Part shown: piece after piece, positions 54,089-62,331 of the stretch
Layout: every line of letters begins with the position of its first letter
Position numbering within the stretch: position 1 is the stretch's first letter
DNA from: an uncultured Rhodospirillales bacterium
Lineage (GTDB): Bacteria; Pseudomonadota; Alphaproteobacteria; Acetobacterales; Acetobacteraceae
DNA length: 64,000 nt
Reading direction: 5' to 3'
Assembly: GCA_903928895.1 (NCBI GenBank)
Contig: CAIYSR010000139.1
Location: forward strand, 42,637 to 106,636
Translations under genes and position numbers: made by a program
The notes under the pieces: generated by a model
What the model saw: the letters and a program-made list of their open reading frames with translations, nothing else
Databases searched by the model: none
What the model was told of the DNA's origin: nothing

Positions 54089-54475
54089 TTACTTCACCTC
54101 GACCTTGGCGCCATTGTCTTCGAGCACCTTCTTGATCTTGGCAGCCTCATCCTTGTTCACGCCTTCCTTGACGGTCTTCGGCGCGCCTTCGACGAGGTCC
54201 TTGGCTTCCTTCAGGCCGAGCCCTGTGATCGTGCGGATTTCCTTGATCACGTTGATCTTCTTGTCGCCAGCGGCGGCCAAGATCACGGTGAACTCGGTCT
54301 GCTCCTCCACAGGGGCAGCCGCGGCGCCACCGGCGGCCGGCGCAGCGGCAACGGCCACCGGCGCGGCGGCGGAGACGCCCCACTTCTCTTCAAGCATCTT
54401 CGAAAGTTCGGCGGCTTCCAGCACCGTCAGCGCGGAAAGCTCATCCACAAGCCGAGAAAGATCAGCCATCTTCAT
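54089..54475 (-). CDS. rplL: 50S ribosomal protein L7/L12
   Basis: 128 residues. N-terminal dimerisation helix ([18 protein letters not shown]), Ala-rich hinge, and the C-terminal factor-binding domain ([41 protein letters not shown]). Stalk protein recruiting EF-Tu/EF-G. AAGG 5-6 bases before ATG 54475 favours MKMADLS over the internal ATG at 54469. Confidence 0.97.
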   Translation of the reverse strand: MKMADLSRLVDELSALTVLEAAELSKMLEEKWGVSAAAPVAVAAAPAAGGAAAAPVEEQTEFTVILAAAGDKKINVIKEIRTITGLGLKEAKDLVEGAPKTVKEGVNKDEAAKIKKVLEDNGAKVEVK

Positions 54476-54562
54476 GTATCCCTTATACTAGTCTCTGGTC
54501 GGTTCCATGCAAGCCCACCCTTTCGGAGATGCGGGCCTGCGGTGATGTGTCACGCAGCCTGG

Positions 54563-55096
54563 TCAGGCCGCCTCGTCCAGGGGGGCGCCATGCTTGTCAG
54601 CATAGGCCGCCAAAACCCGCGCGATCTGCCCGCCCGGCGCCTGGAGAATCCCGGCAATGCGGGTCGCGGGGGTCTGAATCATCCCCACCAGCCCGGCACG
54701 CAGAATATCCAGCGACGGCAGCTCGGACAGCGCCTTGACCCCGGATGCATCCAGCATCTGGGTTCCAAGCGCTCCACCGAGCACCACGAACTTATCGTTG
54801 GTCCTGGCGAACTCGACGGCTACCTTCGCCACTGCGACCGGATCCCTGCACCACGCAAGCGCGGTCGGGCCAGTCAACAGTGGCTTGATGCCTTCGAATC
54901 GGGTCCCATCCAGCGCGAGGGTGGCCAGCCGGTTCTTCGCGACTCGAAATTTCGCACCCGCAGCCCGCATACGGCGGCGCAGTTCCGTCACTTCAGCGAC
55001 AGTCATCCCGCTGTTGCGGGTAACCAGCACAAACGACGTCTCCGCAAACACCGCTGCCAGCTCGGCAACGAATTCACGCTTCTCCGTACGGTCCAA
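54563..55096 (-). CDS. rplJ: 50S ribosomal protein L10
   Basis: 177 residues from TTG 55096 (LDRTEKREFVAEL, read as Met), the normal L10 N-terminus; GGAG lies 7 bases upstream. No ATG/GTG gives this N-terminus; the ORF start at 55153 adds 19 non-family residues. VFAETSFVLVTRNSGMTVAEV and the C-terminal helices binding L7/L12 are intact. Autoregulation through the leader is typical. Confidence 0.93.
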   Translation of the reverse strand: MDRTEKREFVAELAAVFAETSFVLVTRNSGMTVAEVTELRRRMRAAGAKFRVAKNRLATLALDGTRFEGIKPLLTGPTALAWCRDPVAVAKVAVEFARTNDKFVVLGGALGTQMLDASGVKALSELPSLDILRAGLVGMIQTPATRIAGILQAPGGQIARVLAAYADKHGAPLDEAA

Positions 55097-55394
55097 AACC
55101 CTTCTCCGTCGGTGGCCGGTTGCGGTTGGTCCGCATCCGACCGGGTTGCCCAAGGAGCAAAACGGACACCTCGCAAGGCGCCCGGGTCCCTCCGGTTCGC
55201 CTGTCCATCAAACGGAACCGCCAGCATTCCTGGGGCATTCACCCCGAAAATCCCGGCATTCCCCGTCTCCCGTGCGCGAACCCTGGGGTTCATTACTGTC
55301 GATAAGACGACACACGGTCTCGGACAGGTTCGGGGGCTCCCGCCCCCTGCCCACCGCCCCTCGCGGAGCGGCGTATCCTGATAACCCAGCCTGG
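55097..55394 (-). promoter_or_regulatory. rplA-rplJ intergenic region, probable L10 leader
   Basis: 298 bp without a supported gene. In proteobacteria this gap carries the structured mRNA bound by the L10-L7/L12 complex to repress rplJL. GC-rich complementary segments are present, but I did not fold it or identify a kink-turn, so identity rests on position. Confidence 0.4.
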
Positions 55395-56084
55395 TCAGGC
55401 GAGGGTCGAAACATCCACCCGCACGCCCGGGCCCATGGTCGAGCTGACCGCAACCTTCTGCACATAGGTGCCCTTGGCGCCGGTCGGCCGCGCCTTGACG
55501 ATGGCGTCGGCGAAAGCCTTGGCATTCTCCAGCAGCTTCTCGGTCGGGAACGAGGCCTTGCCGATGCCGGCATGCACGATACCGGCCTTCTCGGCGCGGA
55601 ACTCAACCTGCCCAGCCTTGGCCGCCGTGATGGCGCCCTTGACGTCCATCGTCACCGTGCCAAGCCGCGGGTTCGGCATCAGGCCGCGCGGGCCAAGGAT
55701 CTTACCCAGCCGGCCCACGAGGCCCATCATATCAGGCGTCGCGATGCAGCGATCGAACTGGATGTCGCCGGCCTGGATCTTCTCGGCGAGGTCATCTGCA
55801 CCCACCACGTCGGCCCCGGCGGCCAGCGCCTCTTCGGCCTTGGCGCCACGGGCGAACACGCCGACGCGCAGCGTCTTGCCGGTCCCGTTGGGCAGACCAA
55901 CGAGGCCACGCACCATCTGGTCGGCATGGCGCGGATCGATGCCGAGGTTCATCGAGATCTCGATGGTCTCGTCGAACTTTGCCTTGGCATTGCTCTGGGC
56001 GAGCGCGATGGCATCGGCCAGTGGATAATTCTTGGCGCGATCGACTGTCTTCGTGGCGGCCGCGTGACGCTTGTTATGTGCCAT
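55395..56084 (-). CDS. rplA: 50S ribosomal protein L1
   Basis: 229 residues: [50 protein letters not shown], and signature [32 protein letters not shown]1 stalk protein; represses its own operon in many bacteria. Follows rplK by 5 bp. Confidence 0.98.
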   Translation of the reverse strand: MAHNKRHAAATKTVDRAKNYPLADAIALAQSNAKAKFDETIEISMNLGIDPRHADQMVRGLVGLPNGTGKTLRVGVFARGAKAEEALAAGADVVGADDLAEKIQAGDIQFDRCIATPDMMGLVGRLGKILGPRGLMPNPRLGTVTMDVKGAITAAKAGQVEFRAEKAGIVHAGIGKASFPTEKLLENAKAFADAIVKARPTGAKGTYVQKVAVSSTMGPGVRVDVSTLA

Positions 56085-56089
56085 AATGA

Positions 56090-56524
56090 TCAGCCCTCCA
56101 CCACGGTGATACCCATCGAACGCGCGGACCCGGCGAGCATGCTCACCGCCCCTTCGACATCGTTGGCGTTCATGTGGATCATCTTGGTCGCCGCGATCTC
56201 GCGCAGCTGGCTCGTCGTCACCTTGCCGACAGCCGCACCCTTGCCCGGTGTCGTCGTGCCCTTGGTGATGCCGGCCGCCTTCTTCAGGAAGTAGGTGTTC
56301 GGCGGCGTTTTGGTGATGAAGGTGAAGGTACGATCACCAAACGCTGTGATCACGACCGGCACCGGCATCCCCGGCTCCATCTGCGCCGTGACCGCGTTGA
56401 ATTCCTTCACGAACGACATGATGTTCAGGCCGCGCTGACCAAGCGCCGGGCCCACCGGCGGCGACGGATTGGCCTTGCCGGCCGGAATTTGCAACTTGAT
56501 ATAGCCGACGATTTTCTTCGCCAT
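56090..56524 (-). CDS. rplK: 50S ribosomal protein L11
   Basis: 144 residues: [57 protein letters not shown], and the C-terminal [13 protein letters not shown]. GTPase-associated centre. First gene of the cluster. nusG and secE, which normally precede it, are absent; the divergent neighbour is a dehydrogenase. Confidence 0.98.
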   Translation of the reverse strand: MAKKIVGYIKLQIPAGKANPSPPVGPALGQRGLNIMSFVKEFNAVTAQMEPGMPVPVVITAFGDRTFTFITKTPPNTYFLKKAAGITKGTTTPGKGAAVGKVTTSQLREIAATKMIHMNANDVEGAVSMLAGSARSMGITVVEG

Positions 56525-56671
56525 GATCCCAGTTCCTCATGCCCACAGGGTTTCCCCCACGGAGCGGTTACAGACGGGACCGCGGTGCATACGACCCAGG
56601 GTCCCGCCTGCCAAACGGCAAACCGACCCCGGACATCTCCCGCGTTCCGGATGAGCGGCGGGGCTTACCGC

Positions 56672-56700
56672 AGCCGGCCAGACGAGTCAAAGTCGATTGC
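56672..56700 (-). promoter_or_regulatory. Candidate promoter of rplK operon
   Basis: Minus strand -35 TTGACT (56700-56695), 17 bp, -10-like TAAGCC (56677-56672). Same -35 as the rpsL promoter, but the -10 is weak. Leads into a ~140-nt leader before rplK. Confidence 0.4.
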
Positions 56701-56732
56701 TGTTAAATACCGCCGCCAAAGGGAACCCAGCC

Positions 56733-57758
56733 ATGTCCAAATTCCGCATCGTCACGCCCGACCTCCCGGCGGGTGACCCAGACATCGATGAACGGGCCGG
56801 GCTTGGCGCGCTCGACGTGGCCTACGAGTGTGTCCCCGAAGCCGATTTCGCCGCCGCGATCCGCGATGCCGACGCGATCTATCCGAAGTCGCTGCGCCTG
56901 ACTGCTGCCATGATCGCCACCCTCACGCGCTGCCAGGTCATCCTCGGAACCGGCGTGGGGGTCGACCATATTGACGTCGCCGCAGCTACGGCGCAGGGCA
57001 TCCCGGTCACCAATGTGCCGCATGTCTTCATCGAAGAGGTTGCCGAACATGCCATGGCCTTGATGCTTGCGGCGCACCGGCAGGTGGTCACGCAGGATCG
57101 CCTGGTGCGCGCGGGCAAATGGCAGGATGGCCGGCCCGAGATGCTGAAGGTCCCACGCCTTCTCGGCCAGACTCTCGGCTTCATCGGTTTTGGCCGCATA
57201 CCGCGTGCGGTGGCGATGAGGGCGCGGGCATTCGGGATGTATCTCATCGCCTTCGACCCCTATATTGAGGAACTGGTGATGCCCCGCTACGGGGTGGCCC
57301 CGGCGACGCTCGACGAGGTGCTATCGACCGCCGACGTCGTCTCGCTCCATTTGCCCGGGTCGGCCGGAGCCTCCGCCCGGCTGACCGGCCATCATTTCGC
57401 GCGGATGAAGCCGGGAGCAATTTTCATCAATACCGGCCGGGGCAGCATGGTCGACGAGCCCGCCCTCATCCGTGCACTGCAATCCGGCCATCTCAGCCAT
57501 GCCGGGCTGGACGTGCTGGAAACAGAGCCGCCAGGCCACAACAATCCACTGTTGTCGATGCAAAACGTGACCCTCAGCGCCCATACGGCATCCGCCTCCG
57601 CGCGCTCGGATGCCGCGCGGCGCGGCCATGTCGGACGCGAACTGGCCCTGGTCGCGCAGGGACGCTGGCCCACCAGCTGCGTCAATCCCTCGGTACTGGA
57701 GACCAGCGCGCTCCGCCGCTGGCAGCCCTACAGCATGACCCGCGGCCCAAACAGCTGA
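56733..57758 (+). CDS. D-isomer-specific 2-hydroxyacid dehydrogenase
   Basis: 341 residues from ATG 56733. The NAD-binding motif is GFIGFGRIPRAVA, where Pro replaces the third Gly of GxGxxG. Catalytic residues are present: Arg in INTGRGSMVDE, Glu in LETEPPG, His in SAHTAS. The family oxidises or reduces D-2-hydroxyacids such as phosphoglycerate or glyoxylate; substrate unknown. It is divergent from the ribosomal operon and convergent with the coiled-coil gene (7-bp gap). Confidence 0.88.
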   Translation: MSKFRIVTPDLPAGDPDIDERAGLGALDVAYECVPEADFAAAIRDADAIYPKSLRLTAAMIATLTRCQVILGTGVGVDHIDVAAATAQGIPVTNVPHVFIEEVAEHAMALMLAAHRQVVTQDRLVRAGKWQDGRPEMLKVPRLLGQTLGFIGFGRIPRAVAMRARAFGMYLIAFDPYIEELVMPRYGVAPATLDEVLSTADVVSLHLPGSAGASARLTGHHFARMKPGAIFINTGRGSMVDEPALIRALQSGHLSHAGLDVLETEPPGHNNPLLSMQNVTLSAHTASASARSDAARRGHVGRELALVAQGRWPTSCVNPSVLETSALRRWQPYSMTRGPNS

Positions 57759-57765
57759 TCCGGCG

Positions 57766-58542
57766 TCAGGACAGGTCGATCTCAGTTGCCATCACGTAGC
57801 CGATGCTGCTCCCCACCTCGATCTCCGCCCAGGAGGCCGCGGTGGGGCCGAATATCCGGCGAACCACCACCGGTGCGCCCTGGAGCAGAGTCGCGACCGT
57901 CGGTGCCGCCGCGTCGGGCTGCTGGCGGGCCACCGCGCGGGAAACGCGGATGATTCCGACACGGCGAACCACCGGGCCATACTCTGCCGTCGCGGTTGGG
58001 TTGACCGCGGTCTGGTCGGCCCCGGGGAGCACGAAGGAACCCTTGGTCGCCGGCGTCGGCACGAAGCCGGGGCTGCGATCGAGATAACCCGACGAGATCA
58101 GCCAGCCGACCGCCATGCCCCCGATCGCCGCGAGGGCGACAGCGCCGAGCAGAAGCAGGCTCACCCCCCAGCGGTTGCGCGCGCGCGACGTGCGGCTGCG
58201 CAAGGTGTCGAGCTCTCGAGCGATCGAGTCGCGCTGGCCTTCAAGATCGCGATAGTTGGCCTCCAGCAGACGGACGCTTTTGCGCAGAACGCCGATCTCG
58301 CGCTCCAGCCGCTCGGTGTCTTGGGAGGGCGCCGGCGCGGGCCGGCTGAGCGACGGCTTCGCCCCGTAGATGAACATCTCCTTGAGCGCCCCGCCGGTGA
58401 GGCCGAGACGACGTGCCAGATGCGCCACCGCTCGGCCGGCGTTGGCCGCCTCTCCTTCCTCGGAGGCCATCATGGCCACCCGGCTCGCCAGGCGCTCGAC
58501 ATCCTCTTCGCTGAGGTCAGACAAACCGTCTCTCCAGCTCAT
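57766..58542 (-). CDS. Coiled-coil, single-TM protein with SH3-like C-terminal domain
   Basis: 258 residues. Residues 1-70 are an Ala-rich helical domain (SEEDVERLASRVAMMASEEGEAANAG), 76-118 a coiled coil (LEREIGVLRKSVRLLEANYRDLEGQ), ~128-150 one membrane helix (WGVSLLLLGAVALAAIGGMAVGWLI), and ~195-258 looks like a bacterial SH3 domain (ATLLQGAPVVVRRIFGPTAASWAEIEVGSSIGYV). The SH3 part would be periplasmic and may bind cell wall. Family not identified. Divergent from the membrane gene at 58753. Confidence 0.75.
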   Translation of the reverse strand: MSWRDGLSDLSEEDVERLASRVAMMASEEGEAANAGRAVAHLARRLGLTGGALKEMFIYGAKPSLSRPAPAPSQDTERLEREIGVLRKSVRLLEANYRDLEGQRDSIARELDTLRSRTSRARNRWGVSLLLLGAVALAAIGGMAVGWLISSGYLDRSPGFVPTPATKGSFVLPGADQTAVNPTATAEYGPVVRRVGIIRVSRAVARQQPDAAAPTVATLLQGAPVVVRRIFGPTAASWAEIEVGSSIGYVMATEIDLS

Positions 58543-58752
58543 TCATCGTCATTTCCCCGCTGACGCGGCGGCAAACCTCGTTCACACTACGGTTTAACGC
58601 CCCGCCGGGCGAGGGGCCAGACCGGGACGCTCCGCGAAACGTGCCGGGCAGCATGTTGTGCCCTGCTCGCGGAATTGTGACCCGTGATGGCCCGTCTATC
58701 CGACATGGCGTGCCTTTCATGATGTCGCCGACCATCCCAAGGAGTTCCCGAT

Positions 58753-59040
58753 ATGCCCGCCTCGCTGCCCGCACGTGCCGTGCTCGGCTTCCTCGCAGCA
58801 GCCCTGGCCGTGCTGACCTTTCATCAGGGGATGATTCTGGTGCTGCATTTCACTCCGGTTCCTGGGATCCAGATCGCGGGATGGCCGTACTCGCTGGCCC
58901 CGATCCCGCCGCTGGGTGTGCCGCAGGTCCTCAATCTATGCTTCTGGGGTGGACTGTACGGTCTGGCTTTCGGACTGATCTATCCGCGGCTGCCCCGCCA
59001 ATGTGGCTCAACGGGTTGCTCCTGGGACTCTGCGCCGTAA
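58753..59040 (+). CDS. Small membrane protein, 5' part (frameshifted)
   Basis: A strong AAGGAG 8 bases ahead supports ATG 58753. It codes for three hydrophobic segments (AVLGFLAAALAVLTFHQGMIL and GLYGLAFGLIYPRLP). The frame breaks at ~58996: after RLPRQ it becomes unlike a membrane protein and ends at 59040. The next frame resumes with PMWLNGLLLGLCAV, so one C is missing from the CCCCGCC run. Function unknown; the intact protein would be ~149 residues with four or five TM segments. Confidence 0.7.
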   Translation: MPASLPARAVLGFLAAALAVLTFHQGMILVLHFTPVPGIQIAGWPYSLAPIPPLGVPQVLNLCFWGGLYGLAFGLIYPRLPRQCGSTGCSWDSAP

Positions 59041-59201
59041 CCGTGGGTTTCTTCGTGGTACCCGTCATCAAGGGCACTCCTTTGGCCGGCGGCTGGGTAC
59101 TCACCAACTGGGTGCGCTCGATCCTGATCAACGGCTCTTTCGGTGTGGGCGTTGGTCTGATCTATCCCGCGCTTGCCCGAAGGGTGTTCAAGGCAGCCTG
59201 A
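58998..59201 (+). CDS. Small membrane protein, 3' part (frameshifted)
   Basis: Continuation of the same protein: PMWLNGLLLGLCAVTVGFFVVP, then ILINGSFGVGVGLIYPALARRVF. The GLIYPxLxR motif occurs once in each half (GLIYPRLPR and GLIYPALAR), suggesting an internally duplicated hairpin. Ends 4 bp before the convergent LLM gene end. Confidence 0.7.
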   Translation, partial: PMWLNGLLLGLCAVTVGFFVVPVIKGTPLAGGWVLTNWVRSILINGSFGVGVGLIYPALARRVFKAA

Positions 59202-59205
59202 GCCG

Positions 59206-60060
59206 TCACGCGGCGAGGCGTTCAATCAGCCGCGCCCAACGATCAAGCTCGGGCAGGATGACATCCGCCTCGGCGCTGGCGAGGCTGACGATGAGGCGGA
59301 CGACGCCGCTTGCCCGATCGCGCTCCAGGATCGCGATGTCCTCGGGCGCACCCCAGATGGTCACCGGCACGTCGGCCGCCGGACGGCCAGCCTGGTCCAG
59401 AAGGGCCCGGAACGAAGGAATGAGGGCGGCAACATCGGGATATGCCGGCCGCTTGCGATGCGGCATCCAACCCTGGCCGTAGCGGATGGCGCGGCGCGCG
59501 CCATAGGGAAAAGCGCCGCCAACAATGACAGGGGGATGCGGCTGCTGGAACGGCTTCGGCCCGGCGATGAGCGGCTCGAACCGAACGAACTCGCCCTGGT
59601 AGGCGGCTTCGGGTTGAGTCCAGATCGCTCGCATCGCCTCCACCTTCTCGCGTGCGACCTTGTGGCGGCTGACGAATTCGGTGCCGTGGTTGCGCATTTC
59701 ACCCGCATTCCAGCCGTTGCCGATACCGAACAGGAACCGTCCGCCCGAGACATGGTCGATCGAGGCGACGAGCTTCGCGGTCTGGATGACGTCGCGCTGC
59801 GGGACCAGGCAGACACCAGTACCAACAAGGAGGCGTTGGGTCGCGGAGGCGGCGGCCGTCAATGCGATGAAGGGGTCCATCACGTCATAGTACTGCTTTG
59901 GGAGGTCTCCGCCGGCGGGGAAGGCAGAGTCGCGGGCGAACGGAATGTGGGAGTGCTCCGGTGCCCAAACCGAGTCGAAGCCGCGATCCTCCAGCGCCCG
60001 GGCAAGTTCCGCCGGCGTCATTGAATAGTCGGTGAAGAACATCGCGGCGCCGATTTTCAT
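59206..60060 (-). CDS. LLM-class (luciferase-like) flavin-dependent oxidoreductase
   Basis: 284 residues from ATG 60060; AAGGAG lies 9 bases upstream. TIM-barrel landmarks MKIGAAMFFTDYSMTPAELARALEDRGFDSVWAPEHSH and FGIGNGWNAGEMRNHG; the N-terminus fits F420- or FMN-dependent monooxygenase-like members. Substrate and cofactor unassigned. It follows lpxI in the same direction by 79 bp, in the place where lpxB usually stands, but is unrelated to lipid A. Confidence 0.85.
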   Translation of the reverse strand: MKIGAAMFFTDYSMTPAELARALEDRGFDSVWAPEHSHIPFARDSAFPAGGDLPKQYYDVMDPFIALTAAASATQRLLVGTGVCLVPQRDVIQTAKLVASIDHVSGGRFLFGIGNGWNAGEMRNHGTEFVSRHKVAREKVEAMRAIWTQPEAAYQGEFVRFEPLIAGPKPFQQPHPPVIVGGAFPYGARRAIRYGQGWMPHRKRPAYPDVAALIPSFRALLDQAGRPAADVPVTIWGAPEDIAILERDRASGVVRLIVSLASAEADVILPELDRWARLIERLAA

Positions 60061-60139
60061 CGCTGATCGCTCCTTGATTACAACGAGGATCGCCCAAGCG
60101 CCGGCGGCGCGAAAGGGTCGCGCTCGGAGAGGCTGAAAC

Positions 60140-60991
60140 TCAGAACGTCGCGGCGTCGACGCCCATGAGGAAAAGCCCGGTCCGGTCCGCTGCCTCAATC
60201 GTGGCTGTGGGATCGGCCAGCAGGGCGCCGCCGGCTTCGAACGCAACGCCGCGCAGTCCAGCGGCTGCGGCATGGGCGATCGTCGTTGCACCGATCGTGG
60301 GCAGATCCGCGCGGCGCTCCTGGCCGGGCTTGCTCATCTTCACCAGCACGCCACCCAGCCCACCGCGCCGGAGGGTTCCCGCGCGAGCCAGCATGGCATC
60401 CGTACCCTCAATCGCCTCGACTGCGAGCACCAGCCCCTGTTGCACGACGCAGCCCTGGCCCACATCGACGCCCCCCAGGGCACGCGCGACCGCGACGCCG
60501 CGACGGATATCAGCCATCGCCTGCGGGTCGGGCGCCACGCGGCCAAGCAGACCGCTCGGTGCCAGCGCCTCCGTCAGCACCTCATGGGCTCCGACAACGC
60601 GGAACCCCTCCTCCCCCAGCACTTTCACCACAGCGGCCAGTAGCGTGTCGTCGCCGCCGCCGAATACCGACCGGCCGATCCGGCCGATCAGCTTCAAGCC
60701 CGCCGCGTCCGGCCGCAGATCGAGCAGGCCCGGCCGGCGGACGGGGCCGATCATCACCACATCGCGGCAGGCATTCGTACGCAACAGATCGAGAATACGT
60801 CCGGCCGCGCCCATTCGGGCGAAGGCATGGGGATAGGGCGCAAGAACGTGCTTTTCGGCAAAGCCTTCGAGCCCGACGATGAACACAGGGCGGCCGCTGG
60901 CGACGGCCGCTGCTGCCACACGGCCAGGCAACGTGCCGCCGCCGGCGAGGATGGCGAGTGCCGAACGGGCGCCCGGCGCTGCCTCAGTCAT
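60140..60991 (-). CDS. lpxI: UDP-2,3-diacylglucosamine pyrophosphatase LpxI
   Basis: 283 residues. N-terminal LAILAGGGTLPGRVAAAA and the C-terminal KMSKPGQERRADLPTIGATTI are LpxI (DUF1009) signatures, with acidic residues of the C-terminal metal site. It makes lipid X from UDP-2,3-diacylglucosamine, and replaces LpxH in alphaproteobacteria. Starts 5 bp after lpxA. Confidence 0.93.
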   Translation of the reverse strand: MTEAAPGARSALAILAGGGTLPGRVAAAAVASGRPVFIVGLEGFAEKHVLAPYPHAFARMGAAGRILDLLRTNACRDVVMIGPVRRPGLLDLRPDAAGLKLIGRIGRSVFGGGDDTLLAAVVKVLGEEGFRVVGAHEVLTEALAPSGLLGRVAPDPQAMADIRRGVAVARALGGVDVGQGCVVQQGLVLAVEAIEGTDAMLARAGTLRRGGLGGVLVKMSKPGQERRADLPTIGATTIAHAAAAGLRGVAFEAGGALLADPTATIEAADRTGLFLMGVDAATF

Positions 60992-60996
60992 GTGGC

Positions 60997-61809
60997 TCAG
61001 CCATCGCTGTCATCATCACTGAGCCGCCCCGTCCGCACCAGCCCGCGCTTGGAGGGCGCATCGATGAACGCCAGCACCTCGTCGATCAGCGGGTCGCCTG
61101 CCAGCCGTGCCCGCACTGCCTCGAGTCGCTCCGCAAACACGCCGTTGCCCCAGAACATCTCGCGATAGGCGCCACGCACCGCGTGGATCGTGGTACGGTC
61201 ATACCCACGCCGGCGCATGCCAATGACATTGATGCTGGCCAGCCGCGCCCGGTTGCCGAGCACCACGCCGAACGGCACCACGTCCGCCTCGACACCGGAG
61301 ACACCGCCGATCATGGCCGCACGGCCGATGCGCACGAACTGATGGATCGCAGCACTGCCTCCGATCACGGCATTGTCACCGATCGCGACATGGCCGCCCA
61401 TCACCACGTTGTTGGCGACAATCACGCCATTGCCGAGGTTGCAGTCATGCGCGACATGGGTCACCGCCATAAGCATGCAATCCGAACCCACGCTGGTGAG
61501 GCCACGCCCGGATGCCGTGCCGCGATGGATCGTGACATGCTCTCGGACCAGGGTGCGGGCGCCAACCTCGGTGCGGGTCGGCTCGCCCAGATATTTCAAG
61601 TCCTGCGGCGCCATGCCGACAGTGCAGAACGGAAAAAGCCGGACGTCCGCACCGATCGTCGTATGGCCTTCGACCACGACATGGCTGACCAGTCGCGCCC
61701 CGTCGCCGATCTCGGCATCAGCCCCGATGGTGCAGAACGGGCCGATTTCGACGCCGATGCCGAGCTTTGCGCCCGGCGCGACGATGGCAGTCGGATGGAT
61801 TTGGGTCAC
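60997..61809 (-). CDS. lpxA: UDP-N-acetylglucosamine acyltransferase LpxA
   Basis: 270 residues from GTG 61809 (TQIHPTAIVAPGAKLG). Left-handed beta-helix hexapeptides (IGPFCTIGADAEIGDGARL), catalytic HVTIHRGT, GRAAMIGGVSGVEADVVPFG. First step of lipid A synthesis. GTG overlaps the fabZ stop as GTGA. The extension to 62079 is a shadow of fabZ. Confidence 0.97.
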   Translation of the reverse strand: MTQIHPTAIVAPGAKLGIGVEIGPFCTIGADAEIGDGARLVSHVVVEGHTTIGADVRLFPFCTVGMAPQDLKYLGEPTRTEVGARTLVREHVTIHRGTASGRGLTSVGSDCMLMAVTHVAHDCNLGNGVIVANNVVMGGHVAIGDNAVIGGSAAIHQFVRIGRAAMIGGVSGVEADVVPFGVVLGNRARLASINVIGMRRRGYDRTTIHAVRGAYREMFWGNGVFAERLEAVRARLAGDPLIDEVLAFIDAPSKRGLVRTGRLSDDDSDG

Positions 61810-62309
61810 TGGCCTCTCGATGCGGATTTGCTGTCCTTCGGGATCACCATGGCGGTGAAGGTGGCCTCTGCCACCTTCACGCCCTCGACCGTGCCGACGG
61901 CGTTGAAGCGCCAGACCTTGCCATGCTGGCGATCCTTCGTGACATGCAGGCGAAGCTGGTCGCCAGGCACGACAGGGCGACGGAACTTGGCCCCCTCGAT
62001 CGACATGAAGAAGACGCTCACGCCGTAGCCGTCTTCCGGACCGAGTGTCTCGCAGACGACAACGCCCGCGGTCTGGCACATCGCCTCCACGATCAGCACG
62101 CCGGGCATGACGTAGTTTCCGGGGAAGTGGCCCTGGAAGAAATTGTCATTAAAGGTGACGTTCTTGATCCCGATCGCGCCCGCGTGCGGCACGAAATCCA
62201 CGACACGATCGATCAGCAGGAAGGGGTAGCGATGGGGTAACCCCTTCATGATGCGATTGATGTCGATTGCAGCGATCGGTTCGGGCTGGAATCCGGGCGT
62301 TTCGCTCAT
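61806..62309 (-). CDS. fabZ: 3-hydroxyacyl-ACP dehydratase FabZ
   Basis: 167 residues, hot-dog fold. KGLPHRYPFLLIDRVVDF, catalytic His61 in FQGHFPG and Glu75 in VLIVEAMCQTAG. Dehydrates 3-hydroxyacyl-ACP; competes with LpxA/LpxD for hydroxyacyl-ACP, hence the joint operon. Overlaps lpxA by 4 bp and follows lpxD by 22 bp. Confidence 0.97.
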   Translation of the reverse strand: MSETPGFQPEPIAAIDINRIMKGLPHRYPFLLIDRVVDFVPHAGAIGIKNVTFNDNFFQGHFPGNYVMPGVLIVEAMCQTAGVVVCETLGPEDGYGVSVFFMSIEGAKFRRPVVPGDQLRLHVTKDRQHGKVWRFNAVGTVEGVKVAEATFTAMVIPKDSKSASRGQ

Positions 62310-62331
62310 GGCCGTCCTGCTGTGTCTCCGA

